64,000 nucleotides of DNA from Paracandidimonas soli (GCF_004342005.1 NZ_SMBX01000009.1:78313-142312); one strand, 5' to 3'. Shown: positions 37,348 to 46,458, numbered from the stretch's first letter. The notes: generated by a model from the letters alone, not told the origin. Numbers and translations are program-made.

Positions 37348-38364
37348 TTATTCACCCGTGCTGGTGGGGGCGGCTGCCGGGCGCTTGCGCTTGCTGCCGT
37401 AGCCGTTGGACTGTTGCTGGCCCGTGGACAGGAATGTGAAAAGATCATGCGCGAACGCATCCAGGCGCGCCAGATACACGCGGTTGCTGCGCACGAACGC
37501 GTTATAGGCCAGCACCGCGGGAATGGCCACGGCCAGGCCAAGGCCCGTCATGATGAGCGCCTCGCCCACCGGGCCCGCAATGCGATTGACGGTGACGCCG
37601 TCGGAGAGGCCGATGCCGATCAGCGCATGGTAGACGCCCCACACCGTGCCGAACAGGCCGACGAAAGGCGCGGTGGAACCGACCGATGCCAGAACCGTCA
37701 GGCCGTTCTCCAGCTTGGCGGTTTCCTCGTCGATGACCTTGCGGATGGTGCGCGTGACGAATGCGCTGGTGGAACCTTTCTCCTCCAGCTTCAGCGCGCC
37801 GTACTTGGCGTGATGATTGCGGGCATGGATGGCATGGCTGGCCACGTGCGCGAAAGGCTCGTTGGCTCCGTGGGTGGCGATCTCGTTCTCTACCTGCTCC
37901 AGGGAGCTTGCGCCCCAGAACTTGTCCAGGAAGCGGTCCGAGCGGCGGTGCGTGATAATGTTGCTGACGCACTTCACGATGATGAGGTACCAGCTGGCCA
38001 GCGACATCAGCAGCAGGATGACGAACAGGCTCTGCCCTACCCAGTCGCTTTGCTGGACGAAATAGAGCATGCCGGTATTGCTGGCGACTTCCGGCAACGG
38101 CGTATTCGCGGCTCCGGTCAATTGCGCGGCGGCGTCCGCCCCCGCCTGCAGCGCCGCGGCCCCGGTATCGCCGACAGCAGCGGCCGCGCCGTTCAGCGCA
38201 TCGGATGCGCCGGCCGCGGCATTGGCGCCTGCGCCTTCAATCTGACCGCCCGCAACCGGACCGGATGCATCGGGCGCCTGCCCGCTCCCGCCGGTTGCCG
38301 CATCGGCGGCCGACTGGCCCACCTGCGCCAGAACCTGCATTGCATTACGAATTGAATCGAACAT
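37348..38364 (-). CDS. exbB: Energy-transduction protein ExbB, with long N-terminal extension
   Basis: MotA/TolQ/ExbB family proton-channel protein, 338 residues. The C-terminal part has three transmembrane helices and conserved segments SVGSTAPFVGLFGTVWGVYH and GPVGEALIMTGLGLAVAIPA. Before the first helix is an Ala/Gly-rich, low-complexity extension of about 95 residues, typical of the long-N-terminus ExbB class. It lies eight bases after tonB and two before exbD. Confidence 0.95.
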   Translation of the reverse strand: MFDSIRNAMQVLAQVGQSAADAATGGSGQAPDASGPVAGGQIEGAGANAAAGASDALNGAAAAVGDTGAAALQAGADAAAQLTGAANTPLPEVASNTGMLYFVQQSDWVGQSLFVILLLMSLASWYLIIVKCVSNIITHRRSDRFLDKFWGASSLEQVENEIATHGANEPFAHVASHAIHARNHHAKYGALKLEEKGSTSAFVTRTIRKVIDEETAKLENGLTVLASVGSTAPFVGLFGTVWGVYHALIGIGLSDGVTVNRIAGPVGEALIMTGLGLAVAIPAVLAYNAFVRSNRVYLARLDAFAHDLFTFLSTGQQQSNGYGSKRKRPAAAPTSTGE

Positions 38365-38372
38365 CGTCGGTC

Positions 38373-39254
38373 CTATAAAACAAAGTCAAAAGGAATATCC
38401 GCCATGGCGGGATAGGCTATGCCATTTTCCGTATACGGCTTGAAGCGCGCCTGCCGCACCGCCTTGATGGCGGAGTTGTCCAGGCGCTGGTAGCCGGACG
38501 ACGACTGCACCTTGACGTCCGTTACCCTGCCTTCCGGAGAAATCACCACGCGCAACACCACCCGGCCTTGTTCCCGCATGCGTTCCGACGCACGAGGATA
38601 CTCCGGCGCGGGCCGCTTGCCCAGATAATCGACACGGCCCACGACACGCGGCCTGTCGGGATCCACCGGGCCTGTCGGCCCCTTGGGCGCCGCCACTTCG
38701 GCTCCCTGGCCGGACGGTACGAACGGAGGCGCATCCGCCTTCTGCTCGACATCGGGCACCGGCTTGGGCGCGGGCTTCGGCACAGGTTTCGGCTTGGGCT
38801 TGGGTTTCGGTACAGGCTTGGGCTCGGGCTTGGGTTCAGGTTTTGGCTCAGGCTTCGGTTCGGGCTTGGGAATGATGATCGCCTCTGGCTCCGGTTCCGG
38901 TTCGATTTCAGGCTCTGGTTCCGGCTCAGGCTCGGGTTCCGGTTCTGGCTCGATTTCAGGCTCGGGCTCTGGCTCAGGCTCGATCTCCGGTTCCGGCTCG
39001 GGCTCGGGTTCCGGCTCGACGATGGGCTGCACCATTTCTTCGCTGGGCGTTTCATTGGGAGCGGCGTCGACAGGCTCCGGTCCAAGCTCGACGAAACGCA
39101 CTTCGATGGTCTCCGGCATTTCGATCGAAGGCTCGACCTTGGACGCATGCAGCATCATGCCAAATACCCCCAGATGCAGGCCTGTTGCAATGGTTATCGC
39201 GGTCAGGCGCAACAATACCGGACGGTCTTTGGTGTCTGCATGCGGGTGCGTCAT
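38373..39254 (-). CDS. tonB: TonB energy transducer with EP/KP repeats
   Basis: TonB couples the proton motive force to outer-membrane receptors. The protein is about 293 residues: an N-terminal transmembrane anchor ([20 protein letters not shown]), a very long periplasmic stretch of Glu-Pro repeats then Lys-Pro repeats (about 80-180), and the C-terminal TonB domain ([20 protein letters not shown], ending ADIPFDFVL). The ATG at 39254 is preferred; a TTG 21 bases upstream would add MSHVAQP. A Fur-like palindrome lies about 85 bp upstream, so iron control of tonB-exbB-exbD is likely. Confidence 0.95.
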   Translation of the reverse strand: MTHPHADTKDRPVLLRLTAITIATGLHLGVFGMMLHASKVEPSIEMPETIEVRFVELGPEPVDAAPNETPSEEMVQPIVEPEPEPEPEPEIEPEPEPEPEIEPEPEPEPEPEPEPEIEPEPEPEAIIIPKPEPKPEPKPEPKPEPKPVPKPKPKPKPVPKPAPKPVPDVEQKADAPPFVPSGQGAEVAAPKGPTGPVDPDRPRVVGRVDYLGKRPAPEYPRASERMREQGRVVLRVVISPEGRVTDVKVQSSSGYQRLDNSAIKAVRQARFKPYTENGIAYPAMADIPFDFVL

Positions 39255-39337
39255 GGGCTGTGCAACGTGACTCAAGACCGCGATCCATCGGGACGGCGAA
39301 TCTCTGTATGATTCAAAGTCGATTATAGTAAATCAAA

Positions 39338-39352
39338 TGCGAACAATTCGCA
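39338..39352 (-). promoter_or_regulatory. Fur-box-like palindrome upstream of tonB
   Basis: TGCGAAC-A-ATTCGCA is a 7-1-7 inverted repeat with a single mismatch between halves, in the AT-rich region 84-98 bp upstream of the tonB start. The spacing and half-sites resemble the Fur consensus TGATAAT-N-ATTATCA with G/C substitutions seen in related bacteria. Confidence 0.55.
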
Positions 39353-39381
39353 ATATAAATTGAGCAATACGCTGCAAGGAT

Positions 39382-39414
39382 AATAAAAAAGGCACTTAGA
39401 TTTCTCTAAGTGCC
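39382..39414 (-). terminator. Intrinsic terminator after tRNA-Val
   Basis: On the minus strand GGCACTTAGA and TCTAAGTGCC form a perfect 10-bp stem with a four-base loop followed by TTTTTTATTA. It lies about 20 bp after the tRNA-Val 3' end and should end that transcript before the tonB promoter. Confidence 0.88.
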
Positions 39415-39433
39415 TGATTCATCTGCAAGGATT

Positions 39434-39509
39434 TGGTGGGTGCTGAGGGGTTCGAACCCCCGACCTACGCCTTGTAAGGGCGCCGCTCTACCAGCTGAGC
39501 TAAGCACCC
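39434..39509 (-). tRNA. tRNA-Val (anticodon TAC)
   Basis: A 76-nt tRNA on the minus strand. The acceptor stem GGGTGCT pairs with AGCACCC, followed by the discriminator A and an encoded CCA. The D-loop region has AGCTCAGCTGGTAGAGC, the anticodon loop is CTTACAA (TAC, valine), and the T arm is GGGGGTTCGAACCCC. It sits between hupB and tonB on the same strand as both. Confidence 0.97.
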
Positions 39510-39599
39510 TTGGGTGGTGCCACTATCGTCCCTTGCAGAGAAACGGGATTATAGCTTGCCGTTTCTACGCATGCAACTGAAGATGCCGCAAGGCGATTA

Positions 39600-39872
39600 T
39601 CAGTTGACGGCGTCCTTCAGGGCCTTGCCGGGACGGAACTTGGGCACGCGAGCCTTCTTGATCTTGATGGCTTCGCCGGTGCGGGGGTTGCGGCCGGTGC
39701 GTGCGGCGCGCTCAGAAACCCCAAACGTGCCAAACCCAACCAGGGTAACCGTACCCTTCTTCTTCAGCGTTTGCTTGACGGCGCCGATGAACGCTTCCAG
39801 CGCACGGCCTGCGTCAGCCTTGGACAGATCGGCTTTGGTCGAAATGTGTTCGATGAGTTCTGTTTTGTTCAT
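39600..39872 (-). CDS. hupB: DNA-binding protein HU
   Basis: Nucleoid-associated HU-beta-type protein, 90 residues. It begins [19 protein letters not shown] and has the DNA-binding arm with the conserved tip [12 protein letters not shown] and the end [13 protein letters not shown] promoter with TTGACA is visible about 175 bp upstream, so the mRNA has a fairly long leader. The tRNA-Val gene follows after about 90 bp. Confidence 0.97.
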   Translation of the reverse strand: MNKTELIEHISTKADLSKADAGRALEAFIGAVKQTLKKKGTVTLVGFGTFGVSERAARTGRNPRTGEAIKIKKARVPKFRPGKALKDAVN

Positions 39873-40046
39873 TTAAGAATTACCCCTGAAGTTTGTTTTT
39901 ACCGGGTCGGAAAATACAGGATCCGGTTATCGGACAACAACGTGCAACGCATGAAGCGCCACCCCCTCCGCATGCCTGATATTGTCTATCGTAAACCTTG
40001 CAGAGAAAAGCAACGCAAAAAAATCGCGACAGATTTGTCAGTGCGT

Positions 40047-40075
40047 ATTAGGCCTTCGAATAAAACGGCTGTCAA
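40047..40075 (-). promoter_or_regulatory. Probable sigma-70 promoter of hupB
   Basis: On the minus strand a perfect TTGACA (-35) is followed after 17 bp by CCTAAT (-10, four of six matches). It lies in the 307-bp AT-rich gap between the PLP enzyme and hupB, about 175 bp before the hupB start. No gene is seen in that gap. Confidence 0.5.
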
Positions 40076-40179
40076 GCCAAAAAACCCTCAGAAGCCGCAT
40101 AACCATTGACTTTTTTGCTATGAATGACATTCTGCGGGCCGTTTGTATGCATTTATTTCCCCGATTGCATCTTCTCTCG

Positions 40180-41415
40180 CTAGTTTGCGTCCAGGGCTTG
40201 CGCGAAATCCCCGATCAGGTCCGCCTCGTCCTCGATGCCTATCGACACGCGCAGGAGATTGTCGGCAATTCCCATCAGCGCTCGCGTTTCGGGCCCCATT
40301 TCGTAATAGATGGTATGCGCGACCGGCAGCACAAGCGTGCGCGTATCTCCCAGGTGGGTGGCCAGGATCAGCACCTTCAGGGAATTGAGGAAGGCGAAGA
40401 CATCGACGGAAGGGTCCAGCTCGATACCCATCAGCGCGCCGAAGCGGCCCTGGAAATACGCCTTCGCCATCGCATGCTGGGGATGCGAGGCCAGGCCGGG
40501 ATAGCTGACGCTGGCGACCTTGGGATGGCTTTCCAGGTACTTCGCAAGCGCAAGCGCATTGGCACAGGCCTTTTCCATGCGCAGCGCCAGGGTTTCCGCG
40601 CCCGCCGAAATACGGTGCGCCGCATCGGAGGATAAGGTGCCGCCCATGTCGCGCAGCCCCTTCTTCTTGATCTGGGTCAGCGCCCACGTACGCGGATCTC
40701 CCTTGCGGTAGGGCTCGGCGATCGCCTCGTAGGCCGACCAGTCGTACAGGCCGGTATTGGTGATGGCGCCTCCCAGCGCATTGGCATGCCCGCCGATGTA
40801 CTTGGACAGCGAATTCATGACCAGCGAGGCATGGAAGTCGATCCCCGGCCTCAGGTAGGGCGTCGCCAGGGTATTGTCCAGCACGTATACCAGGCCTTTC
40901 TCGAGACACCATTCGCCCATGCCCTTCAAGTCCGCCACCTGGGTGCCGGGATTGGCGATGGATTCGGTGAACACCATGCGCGTCTCGGGCCGCCATGCGG
41001 TCTTGACCGCCTCCATGTCCGTAGGGTCTACCAGCGTAATGTCCACGCCAAGCGCCGTCAGCGTCCCGAACAGGCTGTTCGTGTTGCCGAAAATGTATTT
41101 ACTGGAAATGAGATGGTCGCCCTTGCGCAGCAAGGTCATGAAGACCGCCGCCAGCGCCGCCATGCCGGTGGCGAAGGAGACCGTTCCGATGCCACGCTCC
41201 ATCTGCGTGATCTTCTGCTCCAGCGCGGCGGTCGTCGGCGTGCCCTGGCGGGCGTAGCTGAAGCCGGCTTTCCCCTGGAAGACCGCTGCCAGCTCCCTGG
41301 AATCGTCGAACGCGTATTGCGAAGATGTGTGCAACGGTTTGTGGATGGCGCCGTGCTCTGCCCCGAAGCGCCGGTCGGAATGGAGAATGGTCGTGGTAAA
41401 GCCGTAGTTGCTCAT
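40180..41415 (-). CDS. Cys/Met-metabolism PLP enzyme (O-succinyl/O-acetylhomoserine sulfhydrylase or cystathionine gamma-synthase family)
   Basis: PLP-dependent enzyme of the gamma-elimination/replacement family, 411 residues. The N-terminal block GFSYARQGTPTTAALEQKI, the cofactor-site SFATGMAA and the Schiff-base lysine in SLSKYIGGHANALGG (Lys205) are clear. The C-terminus ISIGIEDE-type segment (RVSIGIEDEADLI) is typical. The family includes methionine-synthesis enzymes that join an activated homoserine with sulfide or cysteine. The exact activity cannot be read from the motifs. It stands alone, and I saw no SAM riboswitch upstream. Confidence 0.88.
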   Translation of the reverse strand: MSNYGFTTTILHSDRRFGAEHGAIHKPLHTSSQYAFDDSRELAAVFQGKAGFSYARQGTPTTAALEQKITQMERGIGTVSFATGMAALAAVFMTLLRKGDHLISSKYIFGNTNSLFGTLTALGVDITLVDPTDMEAVKTAWRPETRMVFTESIANPGTQVADLKGMGEWCLEKGLVYVLDNTLATPYLRPGIDFHASLVMNSLSKYIGGHANALGGAITNTGLYDWSAYEAIAEPYRKGDPRTWALTQIKKKGLRDMGGTLSSDAAHRISAGAETLALRMEKACANALALAKYLESHPKVASVSYPGLASHPQHAMAKAYFQGRFGALMGIELDPSVDVFAFLNSLKVLILATHLGDTRTLVLPVAHTIYYEMGPETRALMGIADNLLRVSIGIEDEADLIGDFAQALDAN

Positions 41416-41579
41416 GATTGCGTAATGGGAGGCATAGGATCTGGAGATAACCTCCGCATGTTACTGCGTTCACAGCGCGCTGCGCAGCCCTTATCACCAA
41501 AATCCACGCATCCCCGCCCGCTTATGCCCCGCGCGGCATATCGGCCCTCGCATCCGGGAGCGCGAAAGCCCGGCTCCGT

Positions 41580-42323
41580 TCAACTGCGCTGCCGCACCGT
41601 TTCATAGAGACAGACCGCGCTCGCCACGCTGACGTTCAGGCTCTCCACCGCTCCCAGCATGGGGATGGTGACGAGCTCGTCGCAGGTTTCGCGCGTCAGG
41701 CGTCGCATGCCCTCCCCCTCGGCGCCCATGACCCATGCCATGGGTCTGCGGGCGTCGACGGCATGCAGCGTCCGCTCCGCCTGGTCATCGGTGCCGACCA
41801 CCCAGATATCGCGTTCCTTCAGGCTGCGCAAGGTGCGCGCGAGATTCGTCACCATCAGGTAGGGAACCGTCTCCGCTGCGCCGCAGGCCACGCGCTGCGC
41901 CACGCTGCTCAATCCCACCGAGCGATCGCGCGGGGCGATCACCGCATGCACGCCGGCGGCATCGGCCGTGCGCAGGCATGCGCCAAGATTATGCGGATCC
42001 GTCACGCCATCGAGCACCAGCAGCAAAGGCACGCCGCCTGCCTCCAGGACGTCGTCCAGCAGTTCATCGACGTCCACCGCCAGCGCCTGAGGCTGCGCCA
42101 TGGCCAGCACGCCCTGGTGCCGCAGCCCCCGCGCCATGCCGTCCAGCCGCGAGGCCGGCACGGTGTGCACGGCGACGCCGGCGTTCCTGGCCTGCTCGAC
42201 GAACGTTCCCATGCGCCTGTCGCGGCGCGATTCATCCACATAGACCAGGCGGATGGATGCAGGCGCATGGCGCAAGCGCGCCGTGACTGCATGGAAGCCG
42301 GCCAACAACTGATCAGACGACAT
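41580..42323 (-). CDS. rlmB: 23S rRNA (guanosine-2'-O)-methyltransferase RlmB
   Basis: SPOUT-family TrmH-type methyltransferase that modifies G2251 in 23S rRNA. The 247 residues begin with a substrate-binding domain ([20 protein letters not shown]). The knotted catalytic domain has [39 protein letters not shown] and the end [14 protein letters not shown]. Its position 47 bp downstream of rnr, on the same strand, reproduces the common rnr-rlmB pair. Confidence 0.95.
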   Translation of the reverse strand: MSSDQLLAGFHAVTARLRHAPASIRLVYVDESRRDRRMGTFVEQARNAGVAVHTVPASRLDGMARGLRHQGVLAMAQPQALAVDVDELLDDVLEAGGVPLLLVLDGVTDPHNLGACLRTADAAGVHAVIAPRDRSVGLSSVAQRVACGAAETVPYLMVTNLARTLRSLKERDIWVVGTDDQAERTLHAVDARRPMAWVMGAEGEGMRRLTRETCDELVTIPMLGAVESLNVSVASAVCLYETVRQRS

Positions 42324-42370
42324 GGTCTTGCTATCCTTTCTTCATATCCTGCAAAGCGCCGTACGATACG

Positions 42371-44860
42371 CTATCCGCGGCGGCCGCGCACGGACTTTCT
42401 GCTTGCAGCCTTTTTGGCCGGCCTGGCTTCCTGCCTGGCGGAGCGCTTGGCGGCGGCCCTGCGCTCGCGCGCCGTCGTCCCCTTGAGTTCCTGGGGCTTG
42501 GCCGTAGCCGCCTTCTTCACCCTCGGTGTCTTGCCGCCTGGCTCCTGCATCTGGGCCGACAGCGTCTTGAAGTCGGTTCCCTTGACCAGCCTGAACTCGA
42601 TGCGCCTGGCCTCCAGATCGACCCTGGACACCTGCACATGCAGCGCGTCCGTCAGGCGGTAGCGCATGCCGGTGCGCTCGCCGCGCAGTTCATGGGTCGA
42701 CTCGTTGTACTGGAAGTAATCCGAGCCGAGCTCCGAGACATGCAGCATGCCTTCGACATACAGTGAATCGAGCGTAATGAACAGCCCGAACGGGGCAACG
42801 CCGGTGACCCGGCCGCTGAACACCTCGCCGACATGCTCCTTGACGAACCAGCATTTCAGCCATGCCTCGACGTCGCGCGACGCCTCTTCGGCGCGGCGCT
42901 CGCTGGCGGACAGCAGCAGGCCCAGCTTTTCCCAGACCGCATGCTCGCGCTCCGCCGCGGTGGCTGCATCCGGCAGCCCTTCGCCGTCCAGCTGCGGCAC
43001 ATAGCGCTTGCCGCCCGCCAGGATGCTCTTGATGACGCGATGCGTCAGCAGGTCGGGATAGCGCCGGATCGGTGAAGTGAAATGCGCGTAATGCTCGTAC
43101 GCCAGTCCAAAATGCCCGGATTCCTCGGGGCTGTAGATCGCCTGCTGCAGCGAACGCAGGCACATGGTCTGCACCACTTCGAAATCGGGGCGGTTGCGCG
43201 CCTGCTGTATCAACTTGGCGTAGTCGGCCGTGGTCGGGTCGTCCCCGCCCTCCAGCGACAGCCCGAGCCCGCGCAGGAACTCGCGGAAGGTCTTGAGTTT
43301 TTCCGGCGTGGGCCCCTCGTGCACGCGATGCAGGCCTGTGCGCTTGTTGCGCACCATGAAATCCGCCGCGCAGGTGTTGGCCGCCAGCATGCATTCCTCG
43401 ATGAGGCGGTGCGCATCATTGCGGGCATAAGGCTCAATGCGCTCGATGCGCCCCAGCGGATTGCAGACGATGCGTGTTTCGATGGTATCGAAATCGATGG
43501 CGCCGCGCTTCGCGCGCGCCTGGGCGAACAGCTGGAACAGCTCGTAGAGATTGCGCAGGTAACCCGCGATGTCGCCCATGGATTGCGCCACGGGGCCGTT
43601 CGGCTGCTGCAGCGAAGTCCACACATCGGTATAGGTGGTGCGCGCATGCGAGCGGATGACCGCGTTGTAGAACTGGTAGGCCATTACCGTGCCGGCCTTG
43701 GCGCCGCTTGCGGCAACCACCATGTCGCACACCATCACCAGGCGGTCGACGTCCGGGTTCAGCGAGCAGATGCCGTTGGACAACGACTCCGGCAGCATGG
43801 GTATCACTCGGCGCGGAAAATAAACGCTGGTGCCGCGCACTTGCGCATCGGCATCCAGCGCATCGCCGGGGCGCACGTAATGGCTGACGTCGGCGATCGC
43901 CACCAGCAGCCGCCAGCCGGAGCGCTTGCGCTTCTCCGTACCCACGTTGACCGGCGCGCAATACACGGCATCGTCGAAATCGCGCGCGTCCTCGCCGTCA
44001 ATGGTCACGAACGGTACGTCGCGCAGATCCACCCGGCCCTTCAGCTCATCGGGCTGGACCACGTCCGGCGTACGCTCGGCCTGGCGCAATGCCTTGTCCG
44101 AAAACGCCATCGGCACATCGAATTTGCGCACGGCAATTTCGATCTCCATGCCGGGGTCGTCGATTTCTCCCAGGATCTCGACGACACGGCCCAGAGGCTG
44201 GGAGTGGCGCGTAGGCTGCTGGACGATCTCGACGGTCACGACCTGCCCCTGCTCGGCGCCGCCAGTGTCCGACGGCTGGATCAGGATGTCGTGCTTGATG
44301 CGCGTATCTTCCGGCGCAACGATGAAAGCGCCGCGCTCCTTGAGAAAGCGTCCCACCAGGCGGTTGGTACGCCGCTCGATGACCTCAACGATCACCGCTT
44401 CGGGCTTGCCGCGATATTCGCCGTCGTATCTGGCCAGCACGCGGTCGCCGTGCAGCACCTTCAGCATTTCCCTTGGCGACAGGAAGAGGTCCGGCCCCTT
44501 GTCGTCGCGCTGGAGAAAGCCGAAACCGTCTCGGTGGCCCAACACTTTTCCGGCGATAAACTCGATTTTTCCGTTCAGCGCCACGCGGTCGTTCGGACCC
44601 AGGATGATCTGCCCGTCGCGCTGCATGGCCTGCAGCCTGCGCTCGAAGCCGATGGACAGGGGGATGCCGGCACCCAGCGCCTTTGCCATGGCAGGCTGCT
44701 TGACGGCCTTCTTCTGGCCGCGCAGATAGCCAAGAATGGCTTCCCTGCTGGGCACATCGGGATCAAAGTCTGGTGGCAGTTCTGGTGTGCCGGCAGTGTT
44801 CTCGGCAAAGGAAATTGGGGTGTCTTCGCTAATTTCGTTATTTTTAGATCGTTTGATCAA
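42371..44860 (-). CDS. rnr: Ribonuclease R
   Basis: Processive 3'-to-5' exoribonuclease of the RNase II/R family that degrades structured RNA. The 829-residue protein has N-terminal cold-shock domains (FGFLQRDDKGPDLFLSPRE), the catalytic RNB domain with DGEDARDFDDAVY, a C-terminal S1 domain (GRVTGVAPFGLFITL) and a Lys/Arg-rich tail, as usual for RNase R. The start is probably TTG at 44860 (TTGATCAAACG), since no ATG lies near the expected N-terminus. Divergent tRNA-Leu genes begin about 200 bp away. Confidence 0.95.
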   Translation of the reverse strand: MIKRSKNNEISEDTPISFAENTAGTPELPPDFDPDVPSREAILGYLRGQKKAVKQPAMAKALGAGIPLSIGFERRLQAMQRDGQIILGPNDRVALNGKIEFIAGKVLGHRDGFGFLQRDDKGPDLFLSPREMLKVLHGDRVLARYDGEYRGKPEAVIVEVIERRTNRLVGRFLKERGAFIVAPEDTRIKHDILIQPSDTGGAEQGQVVTVEIVQQPTRHSQPLGRVVEILGEIDDPGMEIEIAVRKFDVPMAFSDKALRQAERTPDVVQPDELKGRVDLRDVPFVTIDGEDARDFDDAVYCAPVNVGTEKRKRSGWRLLVAIADVSHYVRPGDALDADAQVRGTSVYFPRRVIPMLPESLSNGICSLNPDVDRLVMVCDMVVAASGAKAGTVMAYQFYNAVIRSHARTTYTDVWTSLQQPNGPVAQSMGDIAGYLRNLYELFQLFAQARAKRGAIDFDTIETRIVCNPLGRIERIEPYARNDAHRLIEECMLAANTCAADFMVRNKRTGLHRVHEGPTPEKLKTFREFLRGLGLSLEGGDDPTTADYAKLIQQARNRPDFEVVQTMCLRSLQQAIYSPEESGHFGLAYEHYAHFTSPIRRYPDLLTHRVIKSILAGGKRYVPQLDGEGLPDAATAAEREHAVWEKLGLLLSASERRAEEASRDVEAWLKCWFVKEHVGEVFSGRVTGVAPFGLFITLDSLYVEGMLHVSELGSDYFQYNESTHELRGERTGMRYRLTDALHVQVSRVDLEARRIEFRLVKGTDFKTLSAQMQEPGGKTPRVKKAATAKPQELKGTTARERRAAAKRSARQEARPAKKAASRKSVRGRRG

Positions 44861-44866
44861 AGGTTA

Positions 44867-44896
44867 TTTCCAATTCTAAAAAATTTCAGCTATAAT
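44867..44896 (+). promoter_or_regulatory. Possible promoter for the tRNA-Leu pair
   Basis: A perfect TATAAT at 44891-44896 with TTTCCA 18 bp upstream, in AT-rich DNA between rnr and the tRNA genes. It is about 160 bp from the first tRNA. A closer candidate (TTAACC, 16 bp, CATACT) ends about 10 bp before the tRNA. Which is used is unclear. Confidence 0.35.
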
Positions 44897-45057
44897 TCTG
44901 TTCTTCGAAGTTTAGAGCATAGCAACGCGGTTTGGTTCCAGTATTGTGGTTTATAGGCTGGTTTCAAACAAGGGTTGATTCGCTTTAGGTCGACAGTGTG
45001 ATGCCGCTATATGACAGCACTGTTAACCGGCTGACAAACGTTAGCATACTTCTTGTT

Positions 45058-45142
45058 GCCCAGGTGGCGGAATTGGTAGACGCGCATGGTTCAGGTCCAT
45101 GTGCCTTCGGGTGTGGAGGTTCGAGTCCTCTCCTGGGCACCA
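45058..45142 (+). tRNA. tRNA-Leu (anticodon CAG), copy 1
   Basis: An 85-nt class II tRNA. The acceptor GCCCAGG pairs with CCTGGGC, followed by A and an encoded CCA. The anticodon stem CATGG/CCATG encloses TTCAGGT (anticodon CAG). A long variable arm (GTGCCTTCGGGTGT) and T arm GGAGGTTCGAGTCCTC follow. It is repeated almost base for base 156 bp downstream, together with its terminator. Confidence 0.97.
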
Positions 45143-45154
45143 CCGCTAGACAAC

Positions 45155-45177
45155 AACCCTCGTCATGAGGGTTTTTT
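45155..45177 (+). terminator. Intrinsic terminator after tRNA-Leu copy 1
   Basis: AACCCTC-GTCAT-GAGGGTT forms a 7-bp stem with a five-base loop followed by TTTT, 12 bp after the tRNA. A second version follows copy 2. Confidence 0.85.
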
Positions 45178-45213
45178 GTTCCCGCAGTATCGCAGTTCGA
45201 AGTTGGTTTGCAT

Positions 45214-45298
45214 GCCCAGGTGGCGGAATTGGTAGACGCGCATGGTTCAGGTCCATGTGCCTTCGGGTGTGGAGGTTCGAGTCCTCTCCTGGGCACCA
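45214..45298 (+). tRNA. tRNA-Leu (anticodon CAG), copy 2
   Basis: By eye identical over its 85 nt to copy 1, with the same acceptor, CAG anticodon, variable arm and encoded CCA. The bases after it (CCGCTAGACAAC) also match those after copy 1, so the duplicated unit includes tRNA plus terminator, about 120 bp. Confidence 0.97.
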
Positions 45299-45310
45299 CC
45301 GCTAGACAAC

Positions 45311-45335
45311 AGCCCTCGTCATGAGGGCTTTTTGT
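45311..45335 (+). terminator. Intrinsic terminator after tRNA-Leu copy 2
   Basis: AGCCCTC-GTCAT-GAGGGCT with five T residues (45329-45333). It differs from the copy-1 terminator by one compensatory base pair (A-T to G-C), so the stem is preserved. Confidence 0.87.
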
Positions 45336-45393
45336 TGTCCGTGTCCGCAACGTTCGGCTTCCCTTCTTTCCGATACGCTTCGCCGCTCACGGC

Positions 45394-46458
45394 TCAGTTG
45401 CCGATCACCCGGTTGCGGCCGCCGAACTTGGCCCGATACATGGCCGAGTCGGCATCGGCCACCCATGCCTGCAACGATTCGTGCGTGTGCTTGGCCTGCG
45501 ACACACCGATACTGACGCTGCAGATCAAATCCGCGACGCCCTCCACGGCCATTTCCTCGACACGCTCGCGTATGCGTCTTGCAATGCCCATTGCCCGATC
45601 GAAGTCGGCGCCGACCAGCAGCACGGCGAACTCGTCCCCGCCATAGCGCGCCGAAAGATCGGTGTCGCGTATCTCGTCCCGCAGTATCGCAGCCAATTGC
45701 TTCAGCACGACATCACCGATGCCATGCCCATGGCTGTCATTGATTTCCTTGAATCTATCGACATCCGCCAGCAGCAGCGAAGCTGTCTGCCTGCCCTGCC
45801 TCACCCGCTCCAGCACCTGCTCCGCGCCGATCTCGAAGAACCGCCGGTTCGGCACGCCCAGTCCGGGATCCATCAGGCTCAAGTGCTTCAGCTCCCTGTT
45901 CTGCTGGACCACCCTTTGCCCAAGCCGGTACATCAGATAGCTCAGGCCGATACTATAGAAAAACAACAGGGGAGCACACGCCAGCATCGTTCTCGGCGAT
46001 ACTTCCGGCACAAAAGGAAAGTCCAGCCAGTACCATGCCAGGATGAAACCGGCTCCCAGCGCCAACTGGGCCCTGGCAAACAAACGCCATCCACCCGCCG
46101 CGATCTTGTCCATCGCAAGAATGGTCATGAAGACGACCGCCGGCACCAGCCCGACGGCCATGACGGCGATCCAGATGCCGCCCAGAAACGAGTCCAGGGT
46201 CAGATTGCGGAATTCCTGCTTGGCGGGATCCTGCGCACGGCGGGATAGCGCGACGGCCACGTGCGGCCACAACAGGCCATTGAGCAATATCGGCATCCAT
46301 AGCCATAGCGAAATCGCTCCCCTTTCCTGCAGGACCGACCAGATCGGCAGGACGCACAATGCCGTCCCCATGATACGCATGTAGTACACGCGTGCGACGA
46401 AATCCAGCTTGTGCTGTTCCGTTGCGGGAGATAAACCAACCTTGGCGATATCTGACAT
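45394..46458 (-). CDS. Diguanylate cyclase with MASE2 membrane sensor
   Basis: Predicted c-di-GMP synthase, 354 residues from the ATG at 46458. An N-terminal MASE2-type membrane domain (about 15-185, several helices) is followed by a GGDEF domain. The active-site motif is intact (RYGGDEFAVLL, 273-277), and the RxxD inhibitory site is present as RDTD (264-267) at the canonical five-residue distance, so product inhibition is expected. The frame is open 37 codons upstream, but MSDIAKVGLS fits a MASE2 start. The likely role is control of motility or biofilm; the signal is unknown. Confidence 0.92.
   Translation of the reverse strand: MSDIAKVGLSPATEQHKLDFVARVYYMRIMGTALCVLPIWSVLQERGAISLWLWMPILLNGLLWPHVAVALSRRAQDPAKQEFRNLTLDSFLGGIWIAVMAVGLVPAVVFMTILAMDKIAAGGWRLFARAQLALGAGFILAWYWLDFPFVPEVSPRTMLACAPLLFFYSIGLSYLMYRLGQRVVQQNRELKHLSLMDPGLGVPNRRFFEIGAEQVLERVRQGRQTASLLLADVDRFKEINDSHGHGIGDVVLKQLAAILRDEIRDTDLSARYGGDEFAVLLVGADFDRAMGIARRIRERVEEMAVEGVADLICSVSIGVSQAKHTHESLQAWVADADSAMYRAKFGGRNRVIGN

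Noticed and set aside
38800..39030. Short regular DNA repeats resembling a CRISPR-like or satellite array
   Set aside because: They are the in-frame codons of the TonB Glu-Pro/Lys-Pro spacer; there are no spacers or cas genes.
41416..41579. Possible SAM riboswitch upstream of the Cys/Met PLP enzyme
   Set aside because: I looked for SAM-I and SAM-II cores and did not find conserved blocks; only ordinary GC-rich hairpins.
44985..45350. An open minus-strand frame of about 120 codons with an internal repeat (PRRGLEPPHPKAHGPEPCAS)
   Set aside because: It is the antisense of the two tRNA-Leu genes and owes its repeat to their duplication. This is a well-known false protein.
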